Shown here: positions 8,781 through 18,202 of the stretch, one piece after another
Layout: each line of letters opens with the position of its first letter
How positions within the stretch are numbered: position 1 is the first letter of the stretch
Origin: Singulisphaera sp. GP187
GTDB taxonomy: Bacteria > Planctomycetota > Planctomycetia > Isosphaerales > Isosphaeraceae
Assembly: GCF_900129635.1 (NCBI RefSeq)
Contig: NZ_FSRB01000001.1
Location: 124,001-188,000 of the forward strand
Reading direction: 5' to 3'
DNA length: 64,000 nt
Made by a program: the position numbers and the translations under genes
The notes under the pieces: generated by a model
The model's database searches: none
Seen by the model: the letters and a program-made list of their open reading frames with translations, nothing else
Told to the model about the DNA's origin: nothing

Positions 8781-9580
8781 TGGGTGTGCCTCCTCCCCGA
8801 TCCGCCTGGGAGTCGCTGGCCCTGCTCGCGGTGCTGTCGCACCGAGTGGGCGCCGTTACGGCCAAACGTCTCGTCGCACTCTGGAACGGCTTGCGGTCAC
8901 AAACCTCGCTCCGTTCGATTCTTGATCCCTATGAGTTTAGATATGCAAATGATGTGCCGTCGACGAACTGGCGATCGTTGGAGCAGTGCATTGCTGCTGG
9001 CGCTGAGGTGCGTCCGCGTTCCGTTGTTATCGTCGAGTCTCTCGTTAGTCCCACGTGAATTTTGCGCGGAGCAAGTCCGTGTGAGTAGGGGCCGCGCTTG
9101 CGGACCATCCGCCATGGGGCATCATTAGCGAACGGCACCTCGAACGATGCCGCGACGAAGATGGTCCGCAGGAGCGGACCTTACGAACAAACCCCGGAGG
9201 CGTCGGTCGGTGAGTGGCTCGATGCCGGCCGTTGTGTGGGGCGAGATCAGGATACACCGCCGTTTGCACGCCTCGATTCAGGAGTGCGCCATGAGGCCCC
9301 AAGGTTGCATCTGGCCCACCTGGTTGTCTCCCTTTCGGACAGACCGTCTGGAAGAGGCCATACCAGTTTTGTCCACGCTTCGTGGTCTCGGGTTGCTGAT
9401 TTCTGGCGTTAGGCCGCTTTGACGTCTACGTTATGTTCAGAACGCTTCCTTGAGCCTCCGCTGATTCTCTGGGTCGTAAGTGGTCGTGTCGCCCCAGGGC
9501 GTTCCGCGGTGGCCTGCGATTCTTGGGGGCCTGATTCTCGAAAAAAATTGCTTTCGGTGCTGCAAAAGGGGAGGTCGATC
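8781..9580. other. 800-bp stretch without a convincing gene
   Basis: Short open frames exist on both strands, but none combines a ribosome-binding site, a plausible start and recognisable protein sequence. A weak inverted pair around 9100-9175 (GCGGACCAT and ATGGTCCGC) is the only local structure noticed. The final bases carry the GGGGAGG site for the gene at 9581. Confidence 0.5.
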
Positions 9581-10549
9581 ATGGTTCCGAGTCGGAGAGA
9601 GTTCCTGAAGCACACCGGGCTGGCCGGGGCGGCCGTGGCGCTCGGGCAGGCCGGGGAAGTCCAGGCCGGTCCGCCGGTCGGCGAGGCAACGACGCCCCTG
9701 GTTGTCCCTCCCCGCCGCCACCCGATCGGCGTGTCGACGTATTCATTCTGGCAGTTTCGGGGCGAGCGGCTTGGCATCCCCGCCTGTGTCGACAAGGCAG
9801 CCGCGATGGGGTTCGACGGTGTCGAGATCCTCCACGTGCAGATGCAGGACGAGTCCAACGCCGCCCTTCAGGCGATCAAACGCCAGGCTCATTCGCTCGG
9901 TCTCGCCCTGGTGGGCCTCTCCACGCACCAGGGTTTCGTCAGCCCCGACGCGGAGCTGCGGCGCACCAACGTCCAGAAGACGCTCTACCAGATCGACCTG
10001 GCCTATCGGCTGGGCATCCCCACGATGCGGATCAACACCGGCCGCTGGGGTACCGTCAAGTCGTTCGATGACCTCATGACCCGGAAGGGCGTCGAGCCGT
10101 CTCTCGAAGGGCATAGCGAGGACGAGGCGTTCGGCTGGGTGATCGGGGCGATCGAGAAGCTGCTGCCCCGCGCCGAGGAGTGTGGCGTGGTGCTCGGGCT
10201 GGAGAACCACTGGGGCTTGGGCCGTACCGCCGAGGGCGTGCTGCGGATCGTCGAGGCGATCAAGTCTCCCTGGCTGGCGATGACACTCGACACCGGCAAC
10301 TTCCTGGAGCGGTCCTACGAGCAGATGGGGCAGATGGCGGCCAGCAAGGTACCGATCGCGCTGGTGCAGGCGAAGACATACTTCGGGGGTGGCCGGTGGT
10401 ACTCGCTCGACCTCGACTATGCCAAGATCGCCGCGATCCTTCAGGAAGAGGGATATCGAGGCTGGATCTCGCTGGAATTCGAGGGGAGCGAGGACGCCGA
10501 GACCGGCGTCCCGAAGAGTCTGGCGTTGCTGAGGAAGCATTTTTCCTGA
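9581..10549 (+). CDS. sugar phosphate isomerase/epimerase family protein, Tat-exported
   Basis: A 322-aa protein of the AP-endonuclease-2/xylose-isomerase-like TIM-barrel family. The N-terminus has a Tat signal: SRREFLKHTGLAGAAVALG, with the twin Arg and a hydrophobic stretch. Barrel motifs include GVSTYSFW, GFDGVEILHVQM, GLENHWG, MTLDTGNF and WISLEFEGSEDAETG, which supply the Glu/Asp/His metal ligands of the family. The ATG at 9581 follows GGGGAGG; the open frame before it is not coding. Such exported proteins are numerous in Planctomycetes and are thought to act on sugars or inositols; the substrate cannot be read from sequence. Confidence 0.88.
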   Translation: MVPSRREFLKHTGLAGAAVALGQAGEVQAGPPVGEATTPLVVPPRRHPIGVSTYSFWQFRGERLGIPACVDKAAAMGFDGVEILHVQMQDESNAALQAIKRQAHSLGLALVGLSTHQGFVSPDAELRRTNVQKTLYQIDLAYRLGIPTMRINTGRWGTVKSFDDLMTRKGVEPSLEGHSEDEAFGWVIGAIEKLLPRAEECGVVLGLENHWGLGRTAEGVLRIVEAIKSPWLAMTLDTGNFLERSYEQMGQMAASKVPIALVQAKTYFGGGRWYSLDLDYAKIAAILQEEGYRGWISLEFEGSEDAETGVPKSLALLRKHFS

Positions 10550-10582
10550 GCTATTGGACGTGAACGTCCTTGAGAGGCTAGC

Positions 10583-10670
10583 AATCCCCTGGGACCGCGG
10601 GCGACCCACCCGCTCTTGATTGAGATTAAAATGGAATTGCGGGCGGGTCGCCCGCGGTCCCAGGGGAATT
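10583..10670. repeat. long imperfect palindrome, REP- or MITE-like
   Basis: The left arm from 10586 (CCCCTGGGACCGCGGGCGAC and on to 10612) is the reverse complement of 10639-10667 with a single difference, and the arms are about 26 bp apart. The arms are nearly pure G and C while the loop is AT-rich (TCTTGATTGAGATTAAAATG). It lies just downstream of a stop codon, so it could act as a transcription stop for the TIM-barrel gene, but it lacks a T-run and is longer than needed. The rest of 10671-11089 holds no convincing gene. Confidence 0.75.
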
Positions 10671-11089
10671 GAATTCCTTGGGAGCGTCCCGCCCGCTCTT
10701 CGTCTTCGCTCCCTGTCCCGCTCGGCAGCGCCGAGACCTGGTGCTTCTCCAGGGATCGCGGGCACGCTCCCTCCCAAGGCTAAGGCGACCAAGAGAGGCC
10801 GGCACGAGCCCGAACGCGGCGGATCTCAGGGCTTGAGCACGCGGTAACGTGTCGGTATGGACGAAAAGCAGTTTGAGCGGCTGTCGCTGGCCCGACTCTG
10901 AATTCGTTCGAATTGCGGCCGCTTCTCATCACGCCTGCCGCGAGGTACAATCATGGATTACCCGCGTGATTCAGGCCTCGATATTCTGGGTTGTTGAACC
11001 TTACTTCACGCGATGGCTCGCCCTCGACATCGTTCGAGGGATCCCCGCGAATCCACTTCACGAACTCTCTCCGGCCCTAAGGGATGTTT

Positions 11090-12520
11090 ATGAGCCGTCG
11101 TGCCGTCTTCCTGACCGTGGCCGCTCTCCTGGGGGTGGCGGCCGTTGCGGCCGTCCGCTTTGTTCGCCCGTCGCAAGTCGCCGCGATTGTTCAATCCACC
11201 GTCGCGGCCGCCCAGAGAAAGGCTCGCCCCGCTTCGTATCACAAGCCGGTCGAACGCAGTCGGGCCGAACTGGTTCCCGATCAGAAAGACGCGCTTCGGC
11301 TCCCGGTCGATGTGGCCACGACTCTTGGCATCACGACCAAGACGGCCCAAGGGTCGCAGCGGTCGCGGAGTCTCGTCCTCTCCGGCTCGCTCGCCCTCGA
11401 TACCAGTCGGCTGGCGCATGTCCATACCCGCTTTTCGGGGGAAGTCGTCGAGCTCGGGACCATTACGGACCCGACTTCCGGGACTGACGGCGGCCAGGCG
11501 GTCGTTCGACCGATTCGGTTCGGCGACCATGTCGAGAAGGGGCAAATTCTCGCCGTGCTCTGGAGTAGCGACCTGGGCGAAAAGAAGAGCGAATATATCG
11601 AGGCCTTGTCTCGTGTCCGGATGGAGAAAGAGACCCTGACGCGGCAAGAGACCCTCTTCAAGGACGAGGCGACGCCCGAGCGGAACCTTCGCGAGGCGCG
11701 CCGGGCGGTCGAGTCGTCCCAGATCGCGGTGGCCCGAGTCGAGCGAACGCTCCGATCCTGGCGTCTCTCCGACGCGGAAATCGCGGCCATCCGCACCGAG
11801 TCCGAGGGGATGCACAAGAAGGACGCCAAGGGGGACCTTGACCGCGAGAAATCGTGGGCGCGGGTCGAGCTTCGAGCGCCGCTCACGGGCAATCTCCTCG
11901 AAATCAACCTTGCTGTGGGTGATATCGTCGCAACGGATGCGGACCTCTTTAAAGTTGCCGACCTGAGCACGTTACGAGTTTGGGCCTATGTCTACGAGGA
12001 GGATTTGCCAACGCTCCTGGGGCTGCCCAAGCCGTTTCAGTGGACCATTCGTCTGAAGGCTGAGCCGTCGAGCCCACCCATCGTCGGCACGGCCGAGAAG
12101 ATTGGCGATCTCATCGACCCCAATCAGCATACCGCGCTCGTCGTCGGTCCCGTCGAAAACCCGGACGGCCGCATGAGGGCCGGTCAGTTCATCACGGCTC
12201 AGGTCGAGCTGCCCCCGGAGGACGGCGAGATTGAAATCCCGATCGCGGCCCTCGTCGAGGACGGACAGGAGAGCATCGTCTTCATCCAGCCTGATCCGGG
12301 CCAGACGGTCTATGCCATGCGACGGGTCACGGTTGCGCGCCGGTCGGGAGCCACCGCCACCATTCGTCGCACGCTTGCGCTTGGCTCAGAAAAGGACTCG
12401 GCGGAAGCGCGAGACGCAGCGGCCTTGCTGCAACCGGGGGACCAGGTCGTCACCTCGGGGGCCGTTGAGTTGAGGGCCGCGCTCGCGGGCCTGCAGGACG
12501 ACGCGACGACCGACAAGTAA
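11090..12520 (+). CDS. RND efflux periplasmic adaptor (CzcB/CusB-like membrane fusion protein)
   Basis: A 476-aa membrane fusion protein that links the inner-membrane pump to the outer-membrane channel. It has an N-terminal membrane anchor (VFLTVAALLGVAAVAAVRF), a barrel-sandwich half near FSGEVVELG, and a coiled-coil hairpin rich in Arg/Glu (about residues 160-255). The second lipoyl half reads LRAPLTGNLLEINLAVGDIV, followed by beta-barrel and C-terminal domains (GDQVVTSGAVELRAAL). I place the start at the second ATG, 11090, because AAGGG lies 7 bases before it; ATG 11084 is also possible. It is the first gene of an adaptor-pump-channel operon. The substrate, metal or organic, is not decided. 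Confidence 0.88.
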   Translation: MSRRAVFLTVAALLGVAAVAAVRFVRPSQVAAIVQSTVAAAQRKARPASYHKPVERSRAELVPDQKDALRLPVDVATTLGITTKTAQGSQRSRSLVLSGSLALDTSRLAHVHTRFSGEVVELGTITDPTSGTDGGQAVVRPIRFGDHVEKGQILAVLWSSDLGEKKSEYIEALSRVRMEKETLTRQETLFKDEATPERNLREARRAVESSQIAVARVERTLRSWRLSDAEIAAIRTESEGMHKKDAKGDLDREKSWARVELRAPLTGNLLEINLAVGDIVATDADLFKVADLSTLRVWAYVYEEDLPTLLGLPKPFQWTIRLKAEPSSPPIVGTAEKIGDLIDPNQHTALVVGPVENPDGRMRAGQFITAQVELPPEDGEIEIPIAALVEDGQESIVFIQPDPGQTVYAMRRVTVARRSGATATIRRTLALGSEKDSAEARDAAALLQPGDQVVTSGAVELRAALAGLQDDATTDK

Positions 12521-12573
12521 GTGAAGCCCACGCCGGCCCAGACGTTCAGCCCCTCTCGAAGGATAGTCGAAAC

Positions 12574-15500
12574 ATGGTCCGAAAGCTCATCGCATGGGCC
12601 GTCAATAACCCGCTCGTGGCGCTTCTCATCGCGGTGGCCCTCGCGGCTTTCGGGTCTTATGCTTTTGCTCACATCAATGTCGAAGCCTATCCCGACCCCG
12701 CTCCCGCAATCCTGGAGGTGGTCGCCCAGTACCCCGGCGCGTCGGCCGAAGAGGTCGAGCGGCTCGTCACCATCCCGCTCGAAGTCTCGCTCTCCGGCAT
12801 GACGGGCCTGCAGTCGATGCGGAGTAAGTCGCTCTTCGGGCTCGCGTTTCTCAATTGCCAGTTTGCTTATGGCACCGATTATCTCGCCGCCCGCCAAGAA
12901 GTCCTCAACCGGATGCAGATGGCGGATCTCCCCGCCGGAGTCCTCCCTTCCATTTCGCCCCGCTCACCCATCGGAGAGATCTTTCGCTACACGCTCTCCA
13001 ATCCCAAAGATGCTTTCGGCGCTCCGATCTACTCGCTCCACGACTTGAAGACGCTTCAGAACTGGACGCTCGTCCGTGAGTTTCGCCGTCTCCCGGGGGT
13101 GGTTGACGTTGTCAGCTTCGGCGGCGATGTCAAACGTTACGAGGTCCATCCCGACCCCGAACGGATGAAGCGATACGGCATCACGCTCAAGCAACTGCAA
13201 GAGTCCATCGCCGCGAGCAACGCCAACGTCGGCGGTGACTACCTCGTTCAGGGCGATACCGTGCAGGTGGTCCGCGGGCTTGGACTGATCGGCCAAGGCC
13301 AGGACCCCGCCCTGGCCGCCCTGGCGATGACTGACCCGCTGATGGCCCGCGACCGCCTTCGGGCGGAAGAGCGGCGGCGGATTCTTGAAGTCAGGCAGAT
13401 CGTGATCGCGTCCACCAACAACGTCCCGGTCCGGGTTGAAGACGTCATCGACGGTGGCCCGGTCCCAACCTGGGAAGAAGTCGGCGAGCATGGCGTCGTG
13501 GTCGGACGCGAAACCAGGCTCGGCCGGGTGATCCTCAGCCGCCCAACCCGAAATGACCAGGGCGAAGAAGTGGAAAGCACCGACGGGAGCCGGGCCTGGG
13601 TGGACGAGGACGACGCCGTTCAGGGCCTCGTCATGCTCCGGAAGGGAGCGGACACGCTCCCCACGCTCCAAGCCGTCGCGGCGAAAATCAAGGAGCTGAA
13701 CGAGAACCCCGGCAGGCTTCTGCCGGGTGTGAAGGTCGTCGCCTACTATGACCGGAATGAACTGATCAACGTGACCACCGAGACGGTCAAGGAAAATCTG
13801 TTCCTCGGCATGGCCCTGGTGACGGTCGTCCTCCTGATGTTTCTCGGCCACGTCCGAAGCGCCTTGATTATCGCCATCAATCTTCCGCTCGCCCTCTTGT
13901 TCGCCTTCTCCGTCCTCTTTCTCCGCGGAAAATCGGCGAACCTCCTCTCCATCGGGGCGGTCGACTTCGGCATCATCGTCGATTCCACGGTCATTATTGT
14001 TGAAAACACTTACAGACACTTGAGCTCGGGCGAGAACCGGGATCGTTCGCTTGGTGAGCGGATTATCAGAGCCTCATGGGAGGTTGAGCGTGGGCTCTTC
14101 TTCTCGACCGTCATCATGGTCTGCGCCATGCTCCCGCTCTTCACGATGACCGGACCCGAGGGGCAAATCTTCGGGCCGATGGCCGACACCTATGCCTTTG
14201 CCTTGGCCGGGGCCTTGTTCCTCGCCCTCACCGTCTCGCCAGTCCTCTGTCTGTTCCTGTTCCGGAACCTCAAGCAGAAACGAGAAAACGTTCTCGTCCG
14301 GTCGATTCGCGACTTTTACGTCTGGCAGTTGGAGCGGATTCTGAGACACCGGTGGCTCGCCCTTGCCGTCTTCGCGGCGCTCACCGCGTTCACCATCGGC
14401 GTTGTCGTCCCGCAGCTCGGCCGTGAGTTCATGCCGGAGCTGGATGAAGGGCACATCTGGGTTCGCGGCATCTTCCCGGTGCACGTCTCGCTCGACGAGG
14501 TGACGCACAAGTCGGAGATTGCCCGACGCATCATGCGGGAGTTTCCGGAGGTCCAGCTCGTCGCCGCCCAGTTGGGACGGCCCGATGGCGGCACCGATCC
14601 GACGAGCTTCTACAGCGCGGAGTATTTTGTTCCGCTCCGCCATCAGGACCAGTGGCCCGAGGTCGAGACCGAGGACGGTCGGCGGAAACGGACCAAGTCC
14701 GAAGTCATTGAAGCGATGAACGAGGAGCTTTCCCGGACGCTCGTCGGCGTCAACTGGAACTTCTCGCAGCAGATCCGGGACAACGTGCTCGAAGTGCTTT
14801 CCGGCGTCCAGGGCGAGAACTCCGTCAAAATCGTCGGCCCGGACCTCGATGAATTGGAACGCGTCGCGCGGCGCGTTGAGACGGCCCTGGACGGGGTCCG
14901 CGGGATTCGCGACGTCGGTATGTATCGCATCATGGGCCAATCGAACCTGGAGTTCGCCATCGACCGGGCGAAGTGCTCCACCTGGAATATTCGCGTGTCC
15001 GACGTCGAGGAGGTCATCCAGACGGCGATCGGCGGGAAGCCGTTCACGCGGATGATCGAGGGGGAAAAGGCCTACGATATCACCTTGCGCTGGCCCGAGC
15101 CGCTTCGTTCTAGCGAAGAGGCCATCCTCGACATCCCGATCGATGTGACGGGCCATAACGTCACCGAGGGACCGGTCGCCACCCTGCCGGGAACACCCTT
15201 CACGGGCTCAAGCGTCGGCATCTCTTCGATGGGGTCGAACGTGCCGCTCCCGGCGTCGACGGGGAGCCGAACGAGCGGAGCCCTCATCGACCTGGGCACG
15301 ACCCCCCGCCGCAGGCTCCGCGAGCTCGTGTCGCCGATGGGCAAGGACCAGGCGGGGAAAGGCTTCGTAAGGCCCGGGGCGACGACGATTTTCCGGGAGC
15401 AGGGAAGCCGGGTCATCGCCGTCAAATTCAGCGTCCGCGGCCGTGACCTGGCCAGCTCCGTGGCCGAGGCCCAGGCGAAGGTGGCCCCGCTCATCAAGGC

Positions 15501-16068
15501 CCCTTATCGCACCGAGTGGAGCGGCGAATTCCGCCAGATGGAACAGGCAGAGCGGCGGATGGTGCTGATTATCGCCTTGGCCCTCGCCTTGATTCTCGTG
15601 CTCCTCTACCTCGCCTTCGGCTCGCTCCTCGATGCGGTCGTCATTTTTGCCAACGTGGCTGCCGTCTCGCTCGGCGGAATCTGGTCGCTATGGCTCACGG
15701 GAACGCACTTCAACATTTCGGCCGCGGTCGGCTTCATCTCCGTCCTGGGCGTTGCGGTGATGAACGGCTTGCTCCTCGTCTCCTCGTTCAACGGGATGCG
15801 GTCCCAGGGGGTTCCGCTCCACGAGGCCCTCGTTCAAGGGCTCTCGCGACGTGTCCGACCCTTGATGATTACCGCACTCACGGCCATCCTCGGACTCCTC
15901 CCCGCCGCGCTCTCGACCAAGATGGGGTCTCAGGCCCAGCAGCCCCTGGCCATCGTGGTGGTCGGTGGGATGGTCATGACGCTCATCCTGATGAACCTCC
16001 TGCCACTGCTTTACAGTTTCTACGGTCACCGAGAACCTCCGACGGATTCCGCAAACTTGGGCCATTGA
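12574..16068 (+). CDS. RND efflux pump inner-membrane subunit, CzcA/CusA-like
   Basis: A 1164-aa proton-driven resistance-nodulation-division permease. The N-terminus (WAVNNPLVALLIAVALAAFG, then NVEAYPDPAP) and the TM4 motif AVDFGIIVDSTVIIVEN, with its charged relay residues, place it in the heavy-metal-efflux HAE1/HME branch. Two sets of membrane helices and two periplasmic halves are present. It is about 120 residues longer than typical CzcA. The additions are in the periplasmic loops: an Ala/Arg-rich helix around residues 245-275 and a Ser/Gly stretch near 875-930. It lies 53 bp after the adaptor gene. Motifs fit metal export, but the long loops leave substrate open. Confidence 0.9.
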   Translation: MVRKLIAWAVNNPLVALLIAVALAAFGSYAFAHINVEAYPDPAPAILEVVAQYPGASAEEVERLVTIPLEVSLSGMTGLQSMRSKSLFGLAFLNCQFAYGTDYLAARQEVLNRMQMADLPAGVLPSISPRSPIGEIFRYTLSNPKDAFGAPIYSLHDLKTLQNWTLVREFRRLPGVVDVVSFGGDVKRYEVHPDPERMKRYGITLKQLQESIAASNANVGGDYLVQGDTVQVVRGLGLIGQGQDPALAALAMTDPLMARDRLRAEERRRILEVRQIVIASTNNVPVRVEDVIDGGPVPTWEEVGEHGVVVGRETRLGRVILSRPTRNDQGEEVESTDGSRAWVDEDDAVQGLVMLRKGADTLPTLQAVAAKIKELNENPGRLLPGVKVVAYYDRNELINVTTETVKENLFLGMALVTVVLLMFLGHVRSALIIAINLPLALLFAFSVLFLRGKSANLLSIGAVDFGIIVDSTVIIVENTYRHLSSGENRDRSLGERIIRASWEVERGLFFSTVIMVCAMLPLFTMTGPEGQIFGPMADTYAFALAGALFLALTVSPVLCLFLFRNLKQKRENVLVRSIRDFYVWQLERILRHRWLALAVFAALTAFTIGVVVPQLGREFMPELDEGHIWVRGIFPVHVSLDEVTHKSEIARRIMREFPEVQLVAAQLGRPDGGTDPTSFYSAEYFVPLRHQDQWPEVETEDGRRKRTKSEVIEAMNEELSRTLVGVNWNFSQQIRDNVLEVLSGVQGENSVKIVGPDLDELERVARRVETALDGVRGIRDVGMYRIMGQSNLEFAIDRAKCSTWNIRVSDVEEVIQTAIGGKPFTRMIEGEKAYDITLRWPEPLRSSEEAILDIPIDVTGHNVTEGPVATLPGTPFTGSSVGISSMGSNVPLPASTGSRTSGALIDLGTTPRRRLRELVSPMGKDQAGKGFVRPGATTIFREQGSRVIAVKFSVRGRDLASSVAEAQAKVAPLIKAPYRTEWSGEFRQMEQAERRMVLIIALALALILVLLYLAFGSLLDAVVIFANVAAVSLGGIWSLWLTGTHFNISAAVGFISVLGVAVMNGLLLVSSFNGMRSQGVPLHEALVQGLSRRVRPLMITALTAILGLLPAALSTKMGSQAQQPLAIVVVGGMVMTLILMNLLPLLYSFYGHREPPTDSANLGH

Positions 16069-16214
16069 CCCAGATTCCGGCGACCTTGGAATCTTGCCCA
16101 AGTTCTCACTCACTTTCGGTCGATTTCTTGTCAGAAGGAGGTGGGGCTGCTCTGCCTCGCCCGAGTCGGCACGAGGCCGGCAGGAGCCGAACGCCAAGGA
16201 GGGCGGTCGTCATC

Positions 16215-17795
16215 ATGGCATATCCACTCCGTAGAGTTGCGGCCCTTGGGGTTTGCGCTCTCTTGGCCTTACCCGCTTGGGCATCGGCCCAGGGACCGAC
16301 CGTCGACACGCCCGATTCCGATCGCGTCCCCGAGTCGACCAGCCTGGGCCCGGTCCCCGGCTCGGGCGGCACCCGCGGTGGTGCTCCCGCGGATATCTCG
16401 ACCATCCTCGGCGGTCGGCCCGGCCCCTCAGTCCCCCGCGTCCCGACCAGTGTCAATCGGCCGGGGCCGGGCATGGGCATGGGCCCGACCCCCGGCGTCA
16501 CCCTTCCGGCGGTTGTCCCCTTCACCGAAGCTCCCCTGTACGGCCCGCTCTCCGTCCCCACCGAGGCGGCCGACGACGGTCCCGCGAATGGTCTGACCAT
16601 CGACATGGCGATCGAGCGGCTCGTGGGTGAAAACCTCGACCTTCGAGCCCAGTACCACGAGATCCCGAAGGCAAGGGCCGACATTCTCACCGCAAGCCTT
16701 CGCGCGAACCCGATCTTTTACGCCGATAGCCAGTTGATCCCCTATGGGAGCTACACTCAGGACCGGCCCGGCGGCGCGACGCAGTATGATGTTAATATTA
16801 CGTATCCTTTAGACGTGTCGCACAAGCGCCAGGCGAGGACCGCCGTGGCATCTCAGGCGAAGCGGGTCATCGAGGCCCAGTATCAGGACGCCGTGAGGCA
16901 GCAGATCGATCATCTCTACACCGCCTACGTGGAGGCCCTCGGTGCTCGGGAAACGCTCCGCTATGCGGAGGCGAGTACAACAGGGCTGGTTCAACTCCTG
17001 GACAAGACGCAAAAGCTCTTCAAAGGTGGGGAGAAGACTCGGGGCGACGTCGAGCGGATTCGGATCCAGTATGATTCCGCTCGGATCGGACAGTCGGATG
17101 CGGAGGAGGCGCTCCGGGCCGCCAAGAGTCGGCTTGCCCCTCTGCTGCGGATGAACCCGATCGAGGCCGAGAATCTCGAGCTCCGTGGGACCATCAATGA
17201 CCTGGCGCCACTTCCCCCTCCCAACGGGGATCTCTTCCAGATCGCCATGAACTCCCGGGCCGATTTCGTCGCCCTCCGGCTCGGTATCCGGCTAGCGGAA
17301 GCCGACGTGAAGCTTGCCCACGCCGAGCGATTCCAAGATATCTACGTGCTCTATCAGCCCTATACCTTTCAGAATAACACTCCGTTCGGTACGAAAAGTG
17401 CCCATTCGTGGGCGCTTGGCGTGACCGTTCCGATGCCGATCTATAACCGCAACCAGGGCAATATTCAGCGGGCTCAGACGAATGTGTCGCAGACAAAAAC
17501 CCAGCTCGCCGCGGCGGAGCTGAGAATCCTCACCGAAGTTCGCCAGGCGGAACGCGAATACCACGTCTCACGGGCCGCCGTCGAACAGATCGAACGAGGT
17601 CTTTTGCCCGGTGCCCGAAAAGTCCGTGACGAAATCCTTCGCCGCTACAACCAGGGCGAGGCGGCGCTCGTCGACTATCTCCTCGCCCAACGCGACTATA
17701 ACGACATCGTTCGCCAGTATCGCGACACCCAGGTCAGGCACCGCCGAAGTATGTTCGCCCTGAACACGGCCGTCGGCATGAGGATTTTGCCCTGA
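16215..17795 (+). CDS. TolC-family outer-membrane efflux channel
   Basis: A 526-aa protein. A clear signal peptide (LGVCALLALPAWASAQG) precedes a Pro/Gly-rich, low-complexity linker to about residue 125. Two outer-membrane efflux (OEP) repeats follow, with long amphipathic helices and typical motifs such as NVNITYPLDVSHKRQ, LAEADVKLAHAERF, GVTVPMPIYNRNQGNI and RYNQGEAALVDYLLAQRDYN. It completes the tripartite pump, about 145 bp behind the permease. The ATG at 16215 is chosen because the signal peptide begins there; the same frame is open back into the permease gene as a shadow. The Pro-rich linker is unusual for TolC-like proteins. Confidence 0.88.
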   Translation: MAYPLRRVAALGVCALLALPAWASAQGPTVDTPDSDRVPESTSLGPVPGSGGTRGGAPADISTILGGRPGPSVPRVPTSVNRPGPGMGMGPTPGVTLPAVVPFTEAPLYGPLSVPTEAADDGPANGLTIDMAIERLVGENLDLRAQYHEIPKARADILTASLRANPIFYADSQLIPYGSYTQDRPGGATQYDVNITYPLDVSHKRQARTAVASQAKRVIEAQYQDAVRQQIDHLYTAYVEALGARETLRYAEASTTGLVQLLDKTQKLFKGGEKTRGDVERIRIQYDSARIGQSDAEEALRAAKSRLAPLLRMNPIEAENLELRGTINDLAPLPPPNGDLFQIAMNSRADFVALRLGIRLAEADVKLAHAERFQDIYVLYQPYTFQNNTPFGTKSAHSWALGVTVPMPIYNRNQGNIQRAQTNVSQTKTQLAAAELRILTEVRQAEREYHVSRAAVEQIERGLLPGARKVRDEILRRYNQGEAALVDYLLAQRDYNDIVRQYRDTQVRHRRSMFALNTAVGMRILP

Positions 17796-17926
17796 GGCGA
17801 GGAGCGAATTCAACGGCCCCAGCCGTTGGACGCAGGGGCACGCCCCGCCGACTTGCCGGCTGATCCGCCATGATTTTGATAGGATCAACTTCTCTCTTGA
17901 AGTGATCCCTGTGGTGGATTATACAC

Positions 17927-18094
17927 GTGTTCGGATCTCAAAGCCGAGTCGTCCATGACAAGGTCTGGGAGGACGATGAGGCGCGGATCCGCCATCATTA
18001 CGTCGTGGTCGCCTCCTCCCTGGCAGAGTTCGCCCGCCTGGCCTGTGAGGATCGCCTTCCGATCGACTATTACGAGGCCAAAGAACGGAAGTGA
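17927..18094 (+). CDS. possible small protein of 55 aa
   Basis: An open frame from a GTG at 17927 to a TGA at 18092-18094 encodes a charged peptide with coding-like composition (VVHDKVWEDDEARIRHH, VVVASSLAEFARLACEDRLP, IDYYEAKERK). The frame starts shortly after an in-frame stop at 17900-17902, so GTG is the only good start. No clear ribosome-binding site is seen. It resembles no family I can name; it may be a real short protein or the 3' remnant of a longer one. Confidence 0.35.
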   Translation: MFGSQSRVVHDKVWEDDEARIRHHYVVVASSLAEFARLACEDRLPIDYYEAKERK

Positions 18095-18202
18095 GATTCG
18101 CCGCGCCATCCTCAAACCGTGGGATTGATCCCTCTCGAACGAAAAGGAGCCTTGGTTGGAGAACGCCTTGCAGCGGAGGCGTTAGTCTCGTATAAAAGAC
18201 GC

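Noticed and set aside
15516..16214. Upstream extension of the TolC-like gene
   Set aside because: It lies within the RND permease gene in another frame and lacks protein similarity; the signal peptide starts at 16215.
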